Positions 18,116 through 26,367 of a stretch of DNA of 64,000 nt are shown here, in pieces. Both the position numbers and the translations under genes were made by a program. The notes under the pieces were generated by a model. It searched no databases and had not been told where the DNA came from. It saw only the letters and a program-made list of their open reading frames with translations. Positions within the stretch are counted from its first letter, which is position 1, and the number at the start of each line of letters is the position of its first letter. Origin of the DNA: Flavobacterium pectinovorum (GTDB lineage Bacteria > Bacteroidota > Bacteroidia > Flavobacteriales > Flavobacteriaceae); assembly GCF_900142715.1 (NCBI RefSeq), contig NZ_FRBX01000001.1:1054001-1118000 (forward strand), given 5' to 3'.

Positions 18116-20995
18116 ATGAGCCATCAATCTGAAGCAGTTTTAGAAAATAAATTAATCAGGCAATTGGTTGGTTTAAATTATGCATCTGTGAAAATTCAAG
18201 ATGGAGACGCTTTGGTGTCTAATTTAAAAAGCCAACTCGAAGTTTTTAACGAAACTACTTTTTCTGCTAAAGAATTTGATGCCATTTTGAATCATTTAGC
18301 CAAAGGCAATGTTTTTGAAAAAGCCAAAACCCTTCGTGATCGTTTTCAATTGACTAAGGAAGATGCAAGTTCGTTTTATGTTCGCTTTTTTAATACTGAA
18401 GACAGCAGTCAAAATTTATTCCAGGTTACCCACCAAATCAGTTTAGAGGGAAGTTACAAAAACCGTTTTGATGTAACGCTTTTAGTCAACGGTTTGCCTT
18501 TGGTACAAATAGAGTTGAAACGTTCTGGAATTGAAATCAAAGAAGCTTTCAATCAAATCAATCGCTACCAAATGCATTCTTTTTGGAGCAATCATGGTTT
18601 GTTTCAATACGTGCAATTGTTTGTAATAAGTAATGGTGTTAATACCAAATATTTAGCAAACAACAAATTACAATCTGTTAAGCAGACTTTCTTTTGGGCA
18701 GATACCAATAATAAAAACATCACTGAATTAACCGCGTTTACTTCCGCCTTTCTGAACCCTGTTCATTTGGGTAAAATGATAGCACATTATATCGTAATAA
18801 ACGAGACTCACAAGGTAATGATGGTGTTGCGACCTTATCAATATTTTGCAACTGAAGCAATTATTCATCAGGTTAAAAATTCTGATGACAACGCTTATAT
18901 TTGGCACACTACAGGTTCGGGTAAAACCTTGACTTCGTTTAAAGCAAGCCAAATTTTGATGGAATTGCCAGACGTTTATAAAGTTGTTTTTGTAGTTGAC
19001 AGGAAAGATCTGGATTACCAAACCATGAACGAGTTCAACGCTTTTAAAAAAGATAGTGTTGATGTTACTGATAATACACAATCGCTGATCAGACAGTTGA
19101 CGGATAATACGAAGTTGGTATTAACTACTATTCAGAAATTAAACAATGCAGTTTCAGAACGTTTCAAAGGTAATATTGAGCCTTTACGACATAAGAAAAT
19201 TGTTTTTATTTTTGATGAATGCCATCGTTCTCAGTTTGGGGAAACGCACGAACGCATTACAAAATTCTTTGAGAAGAGCCAATTAATAGGTTTTACAGGA
19301 ACGCCCATATTTGCAGAAAACGCCTCTAAAAATGATTTAGGAAAACGAACCACTAAGGATTTGTTTGGCAACTGTCTGCATAAATATGTGATTACCGATG
19401 CAATTCGGGATCAAAATGTGTTGCGTTTTGGAATTGAATATATAGGTAAATACAAAAACAAGAGCAATACTTTTATAGATATTGAAGTTGAAGATATCGA
19501 TAAGCAGGAAGTTTTAGATTCTCACAAAAGAATTAATAAAATCGTTGATTACATTATTGCCTATCACAATCAAAAAACATTTAGCAGAGATTATTCGGCA
19601 CTTTTAGCCGTAAGTAGTATTAATAATGTGATTCAGTATTATGATCTTTTTCAACAAAAGAAAGAAGCGGGAGAACACGATTTGCGTATTGCAACTATTT
19701 TTACATACGGTACTAATGAAGATTCAGACGAAGCACAAGATTTTCTTCCTGCTGAAGAAGTAGATTTTGATGTTTTGGCAGAACCACGAACTCTTTATGA
19801 ATCCAGTCATACAAGAGACAAACTCGAAAAATACATTGGCCATTATAACGCAATGTTTGGCACGAGTTTTACAAACAAAGACAGTTCGTCATTCGAAAAA
19901 TATTTCCAGAATATAAGTAAACGATTAAAAAACCGTGAAAAAGAAAATTTCAACAATGACCAAGATCGCTTGGATATTGTCATTGTTGTTAATATGATGC
20001 TTACCGGTTTTGATGCCAAAAAAGTGAACACGCTTTATGTCGATAAAAACCTAAAGCAACACGGCTTAATACAAGCTTACTCACGAACAAATAGAATTTT
20101 AGGAGAACAGAAGTCGCAGGGAAATATTTTGTCCTTCAGAAATCTTAAAAAGGCAACAGACGATGCAATTACTTTATTTTCGAATAAAGATGCAATAGAA
20201 GTTGTTACTATGCCTGATTATGAAAAGATAGCAGAGAAGTTTGATGAAGCATTAAAACTGTTGAGAGAAATTGCACCAACTTCTCAAAGCGTAAGTTATT
20301 TAGAAAATGAAGAAGAAGATGCGCAATTTGTACAAGCTTTCAGGAAATTAATGCGAGCCATGAATGTGTTGCAATCCTACTCTGATTTTAATTGGGAAGA
20401 TTTACTGATTGATGAGCAGGAATTTGAAGACTACAAAAGCAAATATCTTGACTTGTACGAAAAAGTAAAACAAGACAATCAAAAACAAAAAACATCTATA
20501 CTTGACGATATCGATTTTGAATTAGAATTAATTCATAGAGATCAAATCAATGTTGCTTATATTCTGAAATTATTAGCACAATTGAAAGGAACTAAAACCC
20601 CTAATGCAGCTGCGACACAAAGAAAAGCTATAATTGATTTATTAGGTGGCGATATTCAATTAAGAAGTAAAAGAGAGTTAATTCAAAAATTCATTGATGA
20701 GAATATGCCTCTCATAAAAGATGGTGATTCTATCGAAGATGAGTTTGAAAAATTCTGGCAAGATCAAAAAGTTTTAGCATTAGGAAAACTATGCGAAGAA
20801 GAACATTTAGATAAAGCCCAATTCAAATCCTTGATAGATGCTTATATATACAGTGGTCGAGAACCTATAAAGGATGAAGTTTTTCAATGTTTAGATAACA
20901 GACCTAGCATTTTGCAGGCAAGAGTAATTGGCGATCGTATAATTGCAAAAATGAAAGAGTTTGTAGATGTTTTTGTTAAAGGAATGATGGCTTAA
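18116..20995 (+). CDS. hsdR: Type I restriction endonuclease subunit HsdR
   Basis: The 959-residue protein has the HsdR N-terminal nuclease domain (FDVTLLVNGLPLVQIELKRSG, about residues 120-142, a D...E-x-K site). A superfamily 2 translocase follows with Walker A HTTGSGKT near 264, FIFDECHRSQFG near 363, TGTPIF near 395 and MLTGFDAKK near 627. It pumps DNA and cuts at distance from unmethylated sites. It is separated from hsdS by three small genes instead of lying next to it. The intervening set starts 46 bp after hsdS, and hsdR begins 29 bp after it. Confidence 0.95.
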   Translation: MSHQSEAVLENKLIRQLVGLNYASVKIQDGDALVSNLKSQLEVFNETTFSAKEFDAILNHLAKGNVFEKAKTLRDRFQLTKEDASSFYVRFFNTEDSSQNLFQVTHQISLEGSYKNRFDVTLLVNGLPLVQIELKRSGIEIKEAFNQINRYQMHSFWSNHGLFQYVQLFVISNGVNTKYLANNKLQSVKQTFFWADTNNKNITELTAFTSAFLNPVHLGKMIAHYIVINETHKVMMVLRPYQYFATEAIIHQVKNSDDNAYIWHTTGSGKTLTSFKASQILMELPDVYKVVFVVDRKDLDYQTMNEFNAFKKDSVDVTDNTQSLIRQLTDNTKLVLTTIQKLNNAVSERFKGNIEPLRHKKIVFIFDECHRSQFGETHERITKFFEKSQLIGFTGTPIFAENASKNDLGKRTTKDLFGNCLHKYVITDAIRDQNVLRFGIEYIGKYKNKSNTFIDIEVEDIDKQEVLDSHKRINKIVDYIIAYHNQKTFSRDYSALLAVSSINNVIQYYDLFQQKKEAGEHDLRIATIFTYGTNEDSDEAQDFLPAEEVDFDVLAEPRTLYESSHTRDKLEKYIGHYNAMFGTSFTNKDSSSFEKYFQNISKRLKNREKENFNNDQDRLDIVIVVNMMLTGFDAKKVNTLYVDKNLKQHGLIQAYSRTNRILGEQKSQGNILSFRNLKKATDDAITLFSNKDAIEVVTMPDYEKIAEKFDEALKLLREIAPTSQSVSYLENEEEDAQFVQAFRKLMRAMNVLQSYSDFNWEDLLIDEQEFEDYKSKYLDLYEKVKQDNQKQKTSILDDIDFELELIHRDQINVAYILKLLAQLKGTKTPNAAATQRKAIIDLLGGDIQLRSKRELIQKFIDENMPLIKDGDSIEDEFEKFWQDQKVLALGKLCEEEHLDKAQFKSLIDAYIYSGREPIKDEVFQCLDNRPSILQARVIGDRIIAKMKEFVDVFVKGMMA

Positions 20996-21092
20996 AAGAT
21001 TTAAATAAAATAATGCGAGAAATTCTCGTTATATTTTAAATTTCATTCTCAAAACTGTAAGAAAATTTTAATATTTTCGCATAAAAAAGCAA

Positions 21093-21629
21093 TTGAACAA
21101 AATAGATATTTACGAAACCAATTTATCAATAGAAAGTACTATTGTTCAATATCTTTTTGAGAGTAATGGCGAAAAAAAGCTCATTAAAGCCGTTCAGTAT
21201 TCGGGGTTTAAAACGCAGACAGGTTTGATTATGTATAATCTGGGTTTTGGCGATTATGATTTTGAAACCAAAAGTATTTCAGACAACGAAAGCAGTAATA
21301 ATGGCGATATGCGAACCGTGTTTAATACGGTTTTAAATACAGTGCCAAAATTTTTTCAGGACAATCCGGGATTCCCTATTTATGTTCAGGGCAGTGACAG
21401 TTCAGACTTGTTTGAAGAAGAATGCCGAATTTCGTGTTTCAAAAACTGCGATGAAGCTTGTAAAAACAGAAACCGAAGAATAAGAATCTATACGTATTTT
21501 GTCAATAAACACTTTGCAGCGCTATCAAAAGAGTATCTGTTTTTTGGATATGACGAACAAAAAGAGACTTTTGTTGAGTATGTTCCGCAAAATAATTACA
21601 TCGCGGTACTGGTTTATAAAAAAAAATAG
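21093..21629 (+). CDS. DUF6934-like protein with Cys4 insertion, module copy 2
   Basis: A 178-residue paralogue of the protein at 7258, same length and alignable without gaps (roughly two-thirds identical by eye). It shares FESNGEKKLIKAVQY, YNLGFGDYD, SNNGD and the CX3CX3CX3C cluster. It starts at TTG like copy 1 and follows hsdR by 97 bp in the same direction. Codon choice is less AT-rich than in copy 1, so the two copies are not a very recent duplication. Function unknown. Confidence 0.7.
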   Translation: MNKIDIYETNLSIESTIVQYLFESNGEKKLIKAVQYSGFKTQTGLIMYNLGFGDYDFETKSISDNESSNNGDMRTVFNTVLNTVPKFFQDNPGFPIYVQGSDSSDLFEEECRISCFKNCDEACKNRNRRIRIYTYFVNKHFAALSKEYLFFGYDEQKETFVEYVPQNNYIAVLVYKKK

Positions 21630-21685
21630 ATAATTTTGTATAATAGTTGACGTTTGTAATTAATAATCAATTAAATAGGAGAGTG

Positions 21686-21853
21686 ATGGAAAATAAAAAA
21701 GTCGATAAAGTCACAAAAATCATTTCTATGTCAACTGCAACTAAGAAAAAGATTTCGAAAGTAGCAGATGAGATAAAAGGGAGAGATTTGTTTACAGATA
21801 AAATTGAACTGGCTAAAAAAACGTTACAGAATTTAAAATCATTACCCATTTAA
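21686..21853 (+). CDS. Small partner protein of module copy 2
   Basis: A 55-residue basic protein (MENKKVDKVTKIISMSTATK to LKSLPI) starting at 21686, where AGGAGAG lies 6 bp upstream; further upstream extension is possible but unsupported. It shares SKVADEIKGRDLF and AKKTLQN with the copy 1 partner. It lies 56 bp after the 178-residue gene. Function unknown; a cognate partner of the larger protein is inferred from conserved linkage. Confidence 0.65.
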   Translation: MENKKVDKVTKIISMSTATKKKISKVADEIKGRDLFTDKIELAKKTLQNLKSLPI

Positions 21854-21876
21854 ATTTCTGTTCTTTATAAAAATAA

Positions 21877-21916
21877 AAAAACGAGATTATTTCTTTTCAG
21901 AGATAGTCTCGTTTTT
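21877..21916 (+). terminator. Terminator after module copy 2
   Basis: AAAAACGAGATTAT pairs with ATAGTCTCGTTTTT with one wobble, followed by a T-rich stretch, 23 bp after the small gene. Confidence 0.75.
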
Positions 21917-21931
21917 ATTTATGATGGTTTT

Positions 21932-22047
21932 TTTAACCGCAAAGGCCGCTAAGAATTACGCAAAGTTTTTATACACAAAGCTTTGCGAACTTTTGCGTTT
22001 GCTAAGCACAAACTGAGATAAAGCCTTTGCGGGCTTTGCGGTTAAAT
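21932..22047. repeat. Intergenic GCAAAG-type repeat tract
   Basis: AACCGCAAAGGCC and CTTTGCGGTTAAAT face each other with CAAAGC/GCTTTG filler between. Same family as at 80, 9753, 35965 and 37560. Confidence 0.65.
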
Positions 22048-22134
22048 AATATTACCCATGAGCCGCACACAGTACCCTGAGCAGCTTTTTCAAACTACTG
22101 AAGCAGGGCTTAATGAACTACTGACTTAATTACA

Positions 22135-22359
22135 TTATAGGTAGGTGTCTCCACTTGGACTTTCGTTTTGTCCAATAGAATTTCCGTCGTTTTCAGCACA
22201 ACTTAAGTTTAATGAGGAAGTTTCAGGCAAATCATCCCAATGACCCCAATCTCCTTTATAGGCTTTTCGATAGGTAAAATCATTGTTATAAGCTACACAA
22301 ATTTCGCTGTGTAATGAATCTACTTTATGAATTTCGCTATTTTTTATTGACTTTTCCAT
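22135..22359 (-). CDS. Small protein of unknown function (74 residues)
   Basis: I place the start at 22359 (MEKSIKNSEIHKVDSLHSEI), because a TACTTTTG promoter element lies at 22380-22387, inside the longer reading frame that could start at 22473. The protein is acidic and ends DDLPETSSLNLSCAENDGNS then GDTYL, with aromatic-rich KGDWGHWDD in the middle and no signal peptide. I do not recognise a family. A short leader-like N-terminus and Ser/Thr/Cys-bearing C-terminus could suggest a peptide precursor, but no modification enzyme is coded nearby. Confidence 0.45.
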   Translation of the reverse strand: MEKSIKNSEIHKVDSLHSEICVAYNNDFTYRKAYKGDWGHWDDLPETSSLNLSCAENDGNSIGQNESPSGDTYL

Positions 22360-22379
22360 GATTGTTTGTTTAGATACGC

Positions 22380-22387
22380 CAAAAGTA
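22380..22387 (-). promoter_or_regulatory. Probable -7 element for the 74-residue protein gene
   Basis: TACTTTTG on the minus strand fits TANNTTTG and would put the transcript start about 15 bp before the ATG at 22359. Confidence 0.4.
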
Positions 22388-22623
22388 CAGCAGTAGTTGC
22401 CTCTAGACTTATATATAAACCCGGAATAGTTATGTAATTCACATGTTGTTAGTTGTTTATCGATAAATATCACTAAATTTTTTCAGGATTTAAATAGATT
22501 TTAAGATATTAAATTCCATTATAAAGTATTTACTTCAAAATGTATTAGCCTATAATGAATAGAAGATCCTTCTTTAAGGTTCCCAAGAAATATGATAAAG
22601 TCAGCAGGAAATAGCTCCATAAA

Positions 22624-22663
22624 AAAACGAGACCATTTCTCCTAAAAGAAACAATCTCGTTTT
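22624..22663 (-). terminator. Terminator of the SDR gene
   Basis: AAAACGAGA pairs with TCTCGTTTT across a 22-bp loop. It sits 30 bp downstream of the SDR stop on the minus strand. Just before it (22603-22618) is AGCAGGAAATAGCTCC, the end of a dispersed repeat element with fuller copies at 28843 and 61911. Confidence 0.65.
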
Positions 22664-22692
22664 CATCAACTTAAAAAAATCAGAAATATAAA

Positions 22693-23505
22693 TTACCCGT
22701 GAGCCGCTACAGAAACATCAGCCCATTCTTCCCAGGTTGCTAGTTTTTGCGCGTAAACATGTTTGGCTAATGGCAGCGCCACTTTTCCTAAAAACAGGCG
22801 TAAAGGTGGGTTTTCAGCATCAACCAATTTAAGAATGGCAGGTACAGTAAATTCCGTTTTTCCGAAAGTATCAGGATCATGTCCTTCTGCAATCGCTTTT
22901 CTCATTCCTTCATAATCATCGATGATTTCGCTGTTGAAACCGTTACCCCAAATATCTGTAAAATAGCCATTTGGTTCTACCAAAGTAACATTGATTCCGA
23001 ATTGTTTTACCTCTTGAGCCAATGTTTCAGTAAGACCTTCAACAGCAAATTTAGAAGCGTTATAAAGACCTAAATTGGGCAAAGTTGCGATTCCTAAAAT
23101 AGAAGAAACCTGAATAATATGTCCGCTTTTTTGGCTTCTCATAATTGGTAAAACCGCTTGAGTTAACCAAAGAGTTCCAAAGAAATTAGTTTCAAATTGT
23201 GCCCTCGCTTCTTTTTCGCTGGCTTCTTCTACGGCTCCGTTTAAGGCATAACCGGCATTGTTGATTAATACATCAATTTTCCCGAAGTGTTGTTTTACTT
23301 TTTCTACAATTGCAATCGATTCTTCGCGATTGTTTACGTCTAATTTAAGCGGTAAAATGGCATCGCCATATTTTGCTTTTAAATCGTTTAGTGTATCAAT
23401 ATTTCTGGCTGTTGCAGCTACCTGATATCCTTTTTCTAAAAATGCTTCTGTCCAGGCTTTTCCAAATCCTTTTGATGCTCCTGAAAGTAAAATTGTTTTT
23501 GACAT
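22693..23505 (-). CDS. Short-chain dehydrogenase/reductase (SDR)
   Basis: The 270-residue classical SDR has the cofactor motif SGASKGFGKA near the N-terminus, LINNAGYA, and the catalytic Tyr/Lys in YNASKFAVEG. The substrate is unknown; proteins with this layout often reduce small ketones or aldehydes. A TetR-type palindrome lies about 110 bp upstream at 23614 and the TetR gene follows directly upstream, so it is probably derepressed when that TetR binds its ligand. Confidence 0.85.
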   Translation of the reverse strand: MSKTILLSGASKGFGKAWTEAFLEKGYQVAATARNIDTLNDLKAKYGDAILPLKLDVNNREESIAIVEKVKQHFGKIDVLINNAGYALNGAVEEASEKEARAQFETNFFGTLWLTQAVLPIMRSQKSGHIIQVSSILGIATLPNLGLYNASKFAVEGLTETLAQEVKQFGINVTLVEPNGYFTDIWGNGFNSEIIDDYEGMRKAIAEGHDPDTFGKTEFTVPAILKLVDAENPPLRLFLGKVALPLAKHVYAQKLATWEEWADVSVAAHG

Positions 23506-23613
23506 GATTTCTAAATTTTTAATTGTTAATTATTAATGGTGAATTGTAAATTTTGTTTAATCGTTTATTTGTTTAACTGTGTATTTGATTTTTGACATTG
23601 ATATTGTTTTTAT

Positions 23614-23635
23614 AAAATGACTGATCGGTCATTTT
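23614..23635 (-). promoter_or_regulatory. TetR-type operator before the SDR gene
   Basis: The core ATGACTGATCGGTCAT is an imperfect palindrome flanked by A and T runs. It matches the operator in front of the adjacent TetR gene (TGACCGATTGGTCA at 24279-24292). Confidence 0.7.
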
Positions 23636-23651
23636 TTGGATAAAAAAAAAG

Positions 23652-24239
23652 TTAATAGCTTTTTTCTTCAATCATTTCTTTTAGTGTTCTAATAATGACC
23701 TTCATTTTATCGTTGCTTCCGGAAGTTCTCGAAATTAGATTCCCGCCTTCGAGCATAGCAAAAATTATTGTTGCAAAGTCTGAGGCATTCCAATCTGGTT
23801 TAAATTCGCCGTTGGCAATTCCTTTATTAATGCTGTTTTCTAATATCTGCTGTGTAAATTTAATTCCCCCGTTTACTTTTTCTTTTACAATTGGGTTGGT
23901 GTCATCCGCTTCCATTCCAAAATTTAATAGAGGACAACCACCCGTAATTGGTGGATTTAGTGGGTTATCAAAAAAATCAATATAAATGAATAATTCTTCT
24001 TTTGCCGTTTTAGCTTTGCTGATCGCAGCCAGGATTTTATCACCCAAAACCTTCATGTTATGATCTACGGCAGCGCAGGCCAAAACTTCTTTGTTTTCAA
24101 AATGAACATACATACTTCCCTTTGAGAGTTTGGTAGCCTCCATAATATCGCTCATAGCTGTTGCTGCAATCCCTTTTACATTAAAAATAGGGGCGGCTTT
24201 TTCTATGATAAATTGTCTGGTTTCTTCTCCCTTAGACAT
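23652..24239 (-). CDS. TetR-family regulator 1
   Basis: The 195-residue protein has an N-terminal TetR helix-turn-helix (NVKGIAATAMSDIMEATKLS, then KGSMYVHFENKE) and the GGCPLLNFGMEADDTNP ligand-domain segment typical of the YxaF/LmrA-like subgroup. It is a paralogue of the TetR at 25132. Palindromes with a TGACCGAT half-site lie before this gene and before the SDR gene, so autorepression and control of the SDR are expected. Confidence 0.85.
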   Translation of the reverse strand: MSKGEETRQFIIEKAAPIFNVKGIAATAMSDIMEATKLSKGSMYVHFENKEVLACAAVDHNMKVLGDKILAAISKAKTAKEELFIYIDFFDNPLNPPITGGCPLLNFGMEADDTNPIVKEKVNGGIKFTQQILENSINKGIANGEFKPDWNASDFATIIFAMLEGGNLISRTSGSNDKMKVIIRTLKEMIEEKSY

Positions 24240-24276
24240 GATTTTTTATTTGTTCGTTTGAATTACAATGCAAATA

Positions 24277-24294
24277 TATGACCGATTGGTCATA
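24277..24294 (-). promoter_or_regulatory. TetR-type operator before TetR 1
   Basis: TATGACCGATTGGTCATA is a near-perfect palindrome 38 bp upstream of the start codon, within the expected promoter. Confidence 0.7.
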
Positions 24295-24435
24295 AAAAAC
24301 AAATTTATTATGATTTATTTATGATTAGGAACGCAGATGACACGGATTTAGGCAGATTTTCGCTGATTTTTTTTGGGCTAGGTTTGAGTTTTTGCCACAG
24401 ATTGAGCAGATTAGATTAATTTATATGTGCTAAAT

Positions 24436-24494
24436 AGCCACGAATTCACGAATAATTGCGTATATAATTATAAAAAATTCGTGAATTCGTGGCT
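24436..24494. repeat. Long inverted repeat (CACGAATTC family)
   Basis: AGCCACGAATTCACGAAT at 24436-24453 and its exact complement at 24477-24494 form an 18-bp stem. The rest of the 301-bp gap (24240-24540) has ATCTGC-like fragments and the TetR 1 promoter; nothing coding is seen. Confidence 0.7.
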
Positions 24495-24540
24495 AAAAAA
24501 ATCTATGTTTCTATGTGTTAAATAAAGTACACAAAAAGGC

Positions 24541-25002
24541 TTATTTATCAGATTCTAAAACCTTTTTTACCACATTGGTTTTAAATAAATTAGAGTAGGC
24601 GCGGGCAATTAATCGGGTTTGTGCTTCGTTCCAGATTTCGCATTGTACGTTTACAAATTGTCGGCCTTTTTTTATGATTAATGTTTTGGCTAAAATAGTA
24701 TCACCCACATGAGCCGGAGCAAAATAATCTACGTTTAAGTTTATGGTGGTGTAAAAGTTTTCTTCATCCAAAGAAAATAAAGTGGCACCAATACAATCAT
24801 CAGCAATGGCAGCTGTAACGCCTCCGTGTAGCGATTTTATCGGGTTCGACATTTCTTCTCTTACCACATATTTAAAAGTTACTGTTCCTTCTTCGGCAAC
24901 CACTACTATCGGTTTCATCCAAAGCATAAAAGGCGAGGGAGAAGCCGTAAATTCTCTATCAAGGTGATCTTGTAATACTTGTAATCTAGTTTTTCTTTCC
25001 AT
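24541..25002 (-). CDS. PaaI-type hotdog-fold thioesterase
   Basis: The 153-residue protein has the hotdog signature SLHGGVTAAIADDCIGATLFS with the conserved HGG, followed by TTINLNVDYFAPAHVGDTILAK. PaaI-like enzymes hydrolyse acyl-CoA or aryl-CoA thioesters in the cytosol. A TetR 2-type operator (TATACTGATCGGTATA) lies about 95 bp upstream and the TetR 2 gene comes next, so both are probably one regulatory unit. Confidence 0.85.
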   Translation of the reverse strand: MERKTRLQVLQDHLDREFTASPSPFMLWMKPIVVVAEEGTVTFKYVVREEMSNPIKSLHGGVTAAIADDCIGATLFSLDEENFYTTINLNVDYFAPAHVGDTILAKTLIIKKGRQFVNVQCEIWNEAQTRLIARAYSNLFKTNVVKKVLESDK

Positions 25003-25096
25003 AATTGTTATTTGTTATTTGCAAAATGTTAGATGTAAAAATGGAAATGTAGTTTGTGTTTGACATTTATTTCTATATTTTACCTCTAACTGTTTT

Positions 25097-25112
25097 TATA
25101 CTGATCGGTATA
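25097..25112 (-). promoter_or_regulatory. TetR-type operator before the thioesterase gene
   Basis: TATACTGATCGGTATA is an imperfect palindrome sharing the TATAC/GTATA outer half-sites with the site before TetR 2. Confidence 0.7.
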
Positions 25113-25131
25113 TTTTTAATTTAAAAAAAAG

Positions 25132-25722
25132 TTACTCCAGGTCATTAATAATTTTATTTAGTGAAAGCATAATCGTTGGTAAATTGTTAAAATCCCCGGT
25201 CACTTTTGCAATCATAACAGCGCCTTCGATAATGGCGATAAAAGTTAAGGCAATTTGTTCCGGATTAATTTCTTTGGCTTTAAATTCACCGGCAAGAATG
25301 CCTTGCTCAATAAAGTATATGAGTTTTTCTTTCCACCAAAGAAGTGCTCTTTCCACATTTTTTTTAAGAATCGGATGTGTATCATCAGCTTCGGTAGCCG
25401 TATTTAAAATCGGACAGCCGCCGCTTGTAACTTTTAAATCATAATAATTTGAATACAAACGCGGATAAACCATTAATTTGTCTTTGAAGGTTTTTTGTTT
25501 CTCAATTTCATTGGCAAAAGTATCCTGAAGTTTTTTGATATTGTATTTAAAAGCAGCAATTGCCACTTCGTCTTTATTTTCAAAATTACCATAAATACTG
25601 CCTTTTGTAAGTCCGGTAGCATTAGTAATATCGCTCATAGAAGTACCGCTATATCCTTTTGTGTTAAAAATAGGCGCAGTTTTTTCTATAATAAATTGTT
25701 TGGTTTTTTCGGCTTTACTCAT
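25132..25722 (-). CDS. TetR-family regulator 2
   Basis: The 196-residue protein has helix-turn-helix NTKGYSGTSMSDITNATGLT then KGSIYGNFENKDE, and the same GGCPILNTATEADDTHP segment as TetR 1. The recognition helix differs (GSIYGNF against GSMYVHF), which parallels a change in the outer operator bases from TGAC to TATAC. It probably represses itself and the thioesterase gene. Confidence 0.85.
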   Translation of the reverse strand: MSKAEKTKQFIIEKTAPIFNTKGYSGTSMSDITNATGLTKGSIYGNFENKDEVAIAAFKYNIKKLQDTFANEIEKQKTFKDKLMVYPRLYSNYYDLKVTSGGCPILNTATEADDTHPILKKNVERALLWWKEKLIYFIEQGILAGEFKAKEINPEQIALTFIAIIEGAVMIAKVTGDFNNLPTIMLSLNKIINDLE

Positions 25723-25748
25723 AATAATATGATTTGAGAATACAAATA

Positions 25749-25764
25749 TATACCAATCGGTATA
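25749..25764 (-). promoter_or_regulatory. TetR-type operator before TetR 2
   Basis: TATACCAATCGGTATA, palindromic except at the central bases, lies 27 bp before the start codon. Confidence 0.7.
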
Positions 25765-25818
25765 ATTTATAAACTTTTAATGTATTTATTTTATTTTGAT
25801 GCTGTATCAACAAGTAAA

Positions 25819-25851
25819 AAAAGGGTTTTCTATATTTTAGAAAACCCTTTT
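25819..25851 (-). terminator. Terminator of the SnoaL-like gene
   Basis: AAAAGGGTTTTC pairs perfectly with GAAAACCCTTTT, 19 bp after the stop codon of the gene at 25870. Confidence 0.8.
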
Positions 25852-25869
25852 AAAGTACTTAAATCTTAG

Positions 25870-26277
25870 TTATTGTAAGGACTGAATAACAGAAGCAAAA
25901 TTATTTTCGCCCCAATGTTCTTTCAGTTTTCCATCCAGAACCGTAAAAATATCAATGACTGTTATCGTAATTTTTTTCCCGGTTGCCGGTATTCCAAAAA
26001 GCGAACCTGTATGAATCCCATTTATTTCTTTTCGGGTGGCAACCTTATTTTCTTCGGCCACCATGTCCAAAACATGCACCGTAATATCCGTTAAGGCAGT
26101 ATGAATAACATTGGCGAAAAAATAAATAACACCGTCAATTCCGTTTGACATTCCTTCCGGAGCGGAATGATTGATAAAATCGACTGTGGCAATTTGCTGA
26201 AAAAATTCCATGTCTCCTTTTTCGATTACCTCTTTATTGTATTGTAGAAGTAAATTCTTGTTTTGTGCTGTGCTCAT
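25870..26277 (-). CDS. SnoaL-like ester cyclase-family protein
   Basis: The 135-residue protein has the NTF2/SnoaL-like cone fold pattern: LLQYNKEVIEKGDMEFF, FINHSAPEG, and the closing KKITITVIDIFTVLDGKLKEHWGEN. The family includes polyketide cyclases and many small proteins of unknown substrate. It follows an AraC gene on the same strand; two TGAACTTTTTGCG direct repeats 22 bp apart precede its TAACTTTG promoter element, so activation by that AraC is likely. Confidence 0.8.
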   Translation of the reverse strand: MSTAQNKNLLLQYNKEVIEKGDMEFFQQIATVDFINHSAPEGMSNGIDGVIYFFANVIHTALTDITVHVLDMVAEENKVATRKEINGIHTGSLFGIPATGKKITITVIDIFTVLDGKLKEHWGENNFASVIQSLQ

Positions 26278-26296
26278 AATATATAATTTTATAGCA

Positions 26297-26365
26297 CAAA
26301 GTTATTCTGAGACAGTGTGGAACTGATAGCGCAAAAAGTTCATACTCCTGTCGCAAAAAGTTCAT
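26297..26365 (-). promoter_or_regulatory. AraC-type direct-repeat operator and promoter of the SnoaL-like gene
   Basis: On the minus strand ATGAACTTTTTGCG occurs twice (26352-26365 and 26330-26343), starts 22 bp apart, followed by TAACTTTG at 26297-26304. Repeats on one helix face upstream of a promoter without a good -33 box are typical of an AraC-activated gene. Confidence 0.6.
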
Positions 26366-26367
26366 TT

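Noticed and set aside
22047..22125. TTACCCATGAGCCGC near 22.05 kb, similar to the 3' end of the SDR at 22693
   Set aside because: The match covers only about 15 bases (AAHG plus stop). It could be a tiny duplication, but it is too short to call a pseudogene.
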